From Parascedosporium putredinis (taxonomy: Eukaryota; Ascomycota; Sordariomycetes; Microascales; Microascaceae): DNA of 64,000 nt. The stretch covers positions 372,001 to 436,000 of the forward strand of contig CASHTG010000006.1 of NCBI GenBank assembly GCA_949357655.1. Reading direction: 5' to 3'. The position numbers were made by a program, and so were the translations under genes. Positions 61,751 through 64,000 of the stretch are shown piece by piece. Numbering within the stretch: position 1 is the stretch's first letter; the number at the start of each line of letters is the position of its first letter. The notes beneath the pieces are model-generated. The model ran no database searches and was not told the DNA's origin. It was given only the letters and a program-made list of their open reading frames with translations.

Positions 61751-62636
61751 TCTCTGCCTTTCCCTCTTCTTCTTCTTCCTCTCCTATTTTTACTATTGGG
61801 CAAGAAGGAGGAAGAAAAATCCTCGTTGGTGGCCCTTTTTGCGTTCACGGAGCCCTAGACACGCGTCGGAGACAGAGTTCGGAGGGTTGCTCCTGACTTT
61901 GGCCCGAATTGGCAATCACAGTTCGGGGTTCGGAGGGAACCACCGGAGGCCAGGCCACCTTTGACCTTTTCCCCTGACGGGCAGTGGTACCCTAAAGCAA
62001 CGTACCCCACACAAGTTGCACTTTTCAAGTTGCACTTTTCAAGGTGGATGGGAAAAGGACGCCAATTTAAAGAGCAGCACTGGTGGGTTTTACGATGGGT
62101 GGTCCACGCTAAGTTTACGGGTATAGTAGAGCAGTACGTCAAGTCTCGCGCTCGCTGGTGGGTTGAAAGCGATGGAGATGTAAGATTTGAAAAAGAAATT
62201 GAAAAAATAAAAAATAAAAATCTTCCTTTACAACAAAGGTCGAAGAAGAAGAAGAGAAGCACGCAAGAGCCTTTCAAACGGCCACCCGTCTCACAATTAC
62301 TTTTTGGAAAACACAAAAATACATCCCGACTGTGCGCCTGGCTTTTGCTATCTTCTGTTCATGGTGGTATGTTTTTCTTTTTTGTGTTCATCATGCACCA
62401 GCTTCTTTCATTGAGCCTCTTCGACCTATATGCGATCGTCGCGTCCGGCCGCTCCTGGGCCGGGGATGGACATGGGTAACAAATCGTTCCTCCTCCAGAA
62501 CCATCCTTGCCATCTGCGGAAATGAAGCACGTATCCCTTAACCTGCCACGCCAATCTAATGAAAACCGAAAGAGGAAGGGGGCAAACAAGCGTGAAAGAC
62601 CTCCTAACCGGGGGCCATTGCACAAGAGAGAAGTTT
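61751..62636. other. intergenic, downstream of RPL16
   Basis: It contains the promoter of the helical-protein gene and the 3' UTR of RPL16. A 16-bp direct repeat (CAAGTTGCACTTTT, twice in tandem) lies at about 62013-62044. No gene is seen. Confidence 0.45.
62012..62044 (+). repeat. 16-bp tandem direct repeat
   Basis: CAAGTTGCACTTTT occurs twice head to tail with no substitution, in intergenic DNA. Confidence 0.8.
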
Positions 62637-63983
62637 TTAGTGGCCGAAAGCCTCGAGAGCCTTCACCGTCTTGGCATCCACCTTGGCACCCTTCTTCGCC
62701 TCGGTGAGCTGTTTTTGGGCGAGCTTCTTGCGCTCGTAGTAGGCCGCCGCCTTGGCCTTTCGTCGGTCCTCGAGCCTATGGGAGAATTATATGTTAATTA
62801 CCAAGTCCCATGACGTAGTCTGAAGAAAATCGGGGAGCGATAGCGGCGCGCCTCCATTCCATCCCCGTCTTGTTTAACTCAAGCACAGCGCGCGCATCGA
62901 AAAAGGGCCACAGGGAAATAAAAAACGACAATTAGAGGGAACGAGGAAATCACTAACCTGGCAACGACATCCTGGTACTTCCAGCCAACCTCGTGGCTGA
63001 GACGGCCGACAGTGCAGTACTTGCGGCCGGGCTGGAGGCGGAGGACGCGGAGAGCCTGGGGGACGACCATCTTCTTGATCTTGTCATAGGGAGGGGGACA
63101 CCCTCGAAGACCTTCAATCGCTCCATCGCCGCGGTACCACGGGCAGTCTTGTGGGGCATCATGCCTCGGACGGTCTTGTAGAAGATGCGGGAGGGGCGCG
63201 GAAGTGGAAGGGACCTGCTCGACGTTAGCAAGCCTGCTCTTTGAATTTCGTTCCGTCATGGGCGATATCGAGCAATTGACGGCGACAAGAGGTCTATTAC
63301 TTACCACCTCGGGTGGGGTTGTACCGGGTCATCTTGCGGAGGTAAGCGTGGTACTTGACTATAGAGCCACACACACATGTCAGTTGAAGGCATTCCCACA
63401 GGAGAAGAAAAAGAATTGTCGAGGGCAGCCCTAGCTAGGCCCGTGTGCTGCAAGCCCTCGATGGGCAGATCGGTGAAATCACGTACGCTTAGATCGGAAG
63501 AACTCTCCGGAGATGTTGAGGGCCTCGCATCGGACGACAACAATCTGCTGGCCGTTCAGAAGCTGCTTGGCGACGATGGAGGCCAAGCGGCCAAGGAGAT
63601 GGCCCTTGCCATCAATGACGACCTGTGAAACGAAAAAGCCAGTCAGCGCTTCCGTTCTCCCAAACTCCAAATGATAATGGCCGGCCTTGTCCTCGCCCAG
63701 GCTGTTTTCCTGGAGTTGTGGCGGGTTGAGCCCTCATCACCGCCTCGTCCAAAAGCACCCTCCTGAGACAACGCAGTGGAAAGCAACTGGCGCTCATTCA
63801 AAGAGCTCGAGACGGGAACGGCGGCGATATCGAATTGAGGCTTTCCAGAATTGTCAAGGGACCAAGGCGACAAAGGCCGGCCCTTCCACCTTTGCCCTCC
63901 CCGGAAATCTCATCCCCTAGGAAGTGTAACATGTGGAAATTCCAAGGTGGTAGGATACTCACAACCGACTCGAAACTCGACAT
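62637..63983 (-). CDS. RPL16: 60S ribosomal protein uL13 (L13a/RPL16), two frame breaks
   Basis: Exons (transcript order): 63963..63983 (21 nt), 63487..63622, 63305..63358, 62958..63214, 62637..62775. The first intron is 340 nt and follows only seven codons, a common plan for fungal ribosomal protein genes. The protein reads MSSFESV, VVIDGKGHLLGRLASIVAKQ, EFFRSKLKYHAYLRKMTRYN, PSRIFYKTVRGMMPHKTARG, YDKIKKMVVPQALRVLRL, KYCTVGRLSHEVGWKYQDVV and ends VDAKTVKALEAFGH. Breaks at 63193-63196 and 63093-63097 (G-runs on plus, C-runs in the gene) each need one base; the corrected length is 202 aa, as expected. An essential single-domain protein with two such breaks is strong evidence that they are sequence errors. 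The promoter lies beyond the right end of the window. Confidence 0.97.
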
Positions 63984-64000
63984 CGTGCTTGAACCGTTAC

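Noticed and set aside
62637..63214. RPL16 as a pseudogene because of its frame breaks
   Set aside because: All splice sites, length and conserved residues are intact; both breaks sit in homopolymers, matching the error pattern across the whole window.

Overview
The window is nuclear DNA of a filamentous ascomycete (Pezizomycotina), most likely a sordariomycete. Evidence: short GT..AG introns (about 50-110 nt) with CTAAC-type branch points; GC-rich coding DNA in pyrimidine-rich intergenic DNA; a GH6 cellobiohydrolase with an N-terminal CBM1; an AcrB-type ubiquitination network protein; a UMTA-type methyltransferase; and mitochondrial ClpP, which yeasts lack. The genus cannot be fixed from the sequence alone.

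Layout. 0-4.4 kb: no gene. 4.4-8.0 kb (+): UMTA-like methyltransferase with a very long low-complexity N-terminus and a CCCAGT hexamer tract. 9.0-9.4 kb (-): ETFRF1/LYRM5-type LYR protein. 10.6-11.5 kb (+): thioesterase-like protein. 11.67 kb (+): tRNA-Leu(AAG) with an intron. 11.8-18.3 kb: no supportable gene. 18.3-21.5 kb (+): acrB. 22.6-24.6 kb (-): cel6A. 29.1-30.2 kb (-): mitochondrial clpP. 31.2-32.5 kb (+): unrecognised, probably mitochondrial protein. 33.2-34.1 kb (+): stand-alone thioesterase. 35.4-36.9 kb (-): BAR-domain protein. 36.9-42.8 kb: no supportable gene. 42.8-45.0 kb (-): GRR1-type F-box/LRR protein. 48.0-49.2 kb (+): AIM18 family. 49.5-50.1 kb (-): glutaredoxin. 51.7-54.9 kb (+): OCRL-like inositol polyphosphate 5-phosphatase. 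55.3-57.2 kb (-): MFS anion/vitamin transporter. 57.2-59.9 kb: degenerate DNA with a broken aspartic-protease-like fragment and a minisatellite. 59.9-60.6 kb (+) and 60.9-61.75 kb (-): two unrecognised genes. 62.6-64.0 kb (-): ribosomal protein uL13 (RPL16/L13a).

The dominant anomaly is technical. About 30 single-base frame changes interrupt otherwise conserved reading frames, most of them at runs of C, G or A. They occur even in the ribosomal protein, ClpP, Cel6A and the F-box protein. When each is treated as a one-base error, every gene model closes to a whole number of codons and the recognised families reach their expected length (uL13 comes to 202 aa). This points to homopolymer miscalls in the assembly, not to pseudogenes. 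I therefore list these genes as CDS and note each break.

Functionally this is a housekeeping region: mitochondrial proteins (ClpP, AIM18, LYR protein, possibly the glutaredoxin), ubiquitin/nutrient-signalling proteins (AcrB, GRR1), membrane and phosphoinositide proteins (BAR, 5-phosphatase, MFS) and one secreted cellulase. I found no CRISPR array, rRNA gene, intact transposon or clear secondary-metabolite cluster.
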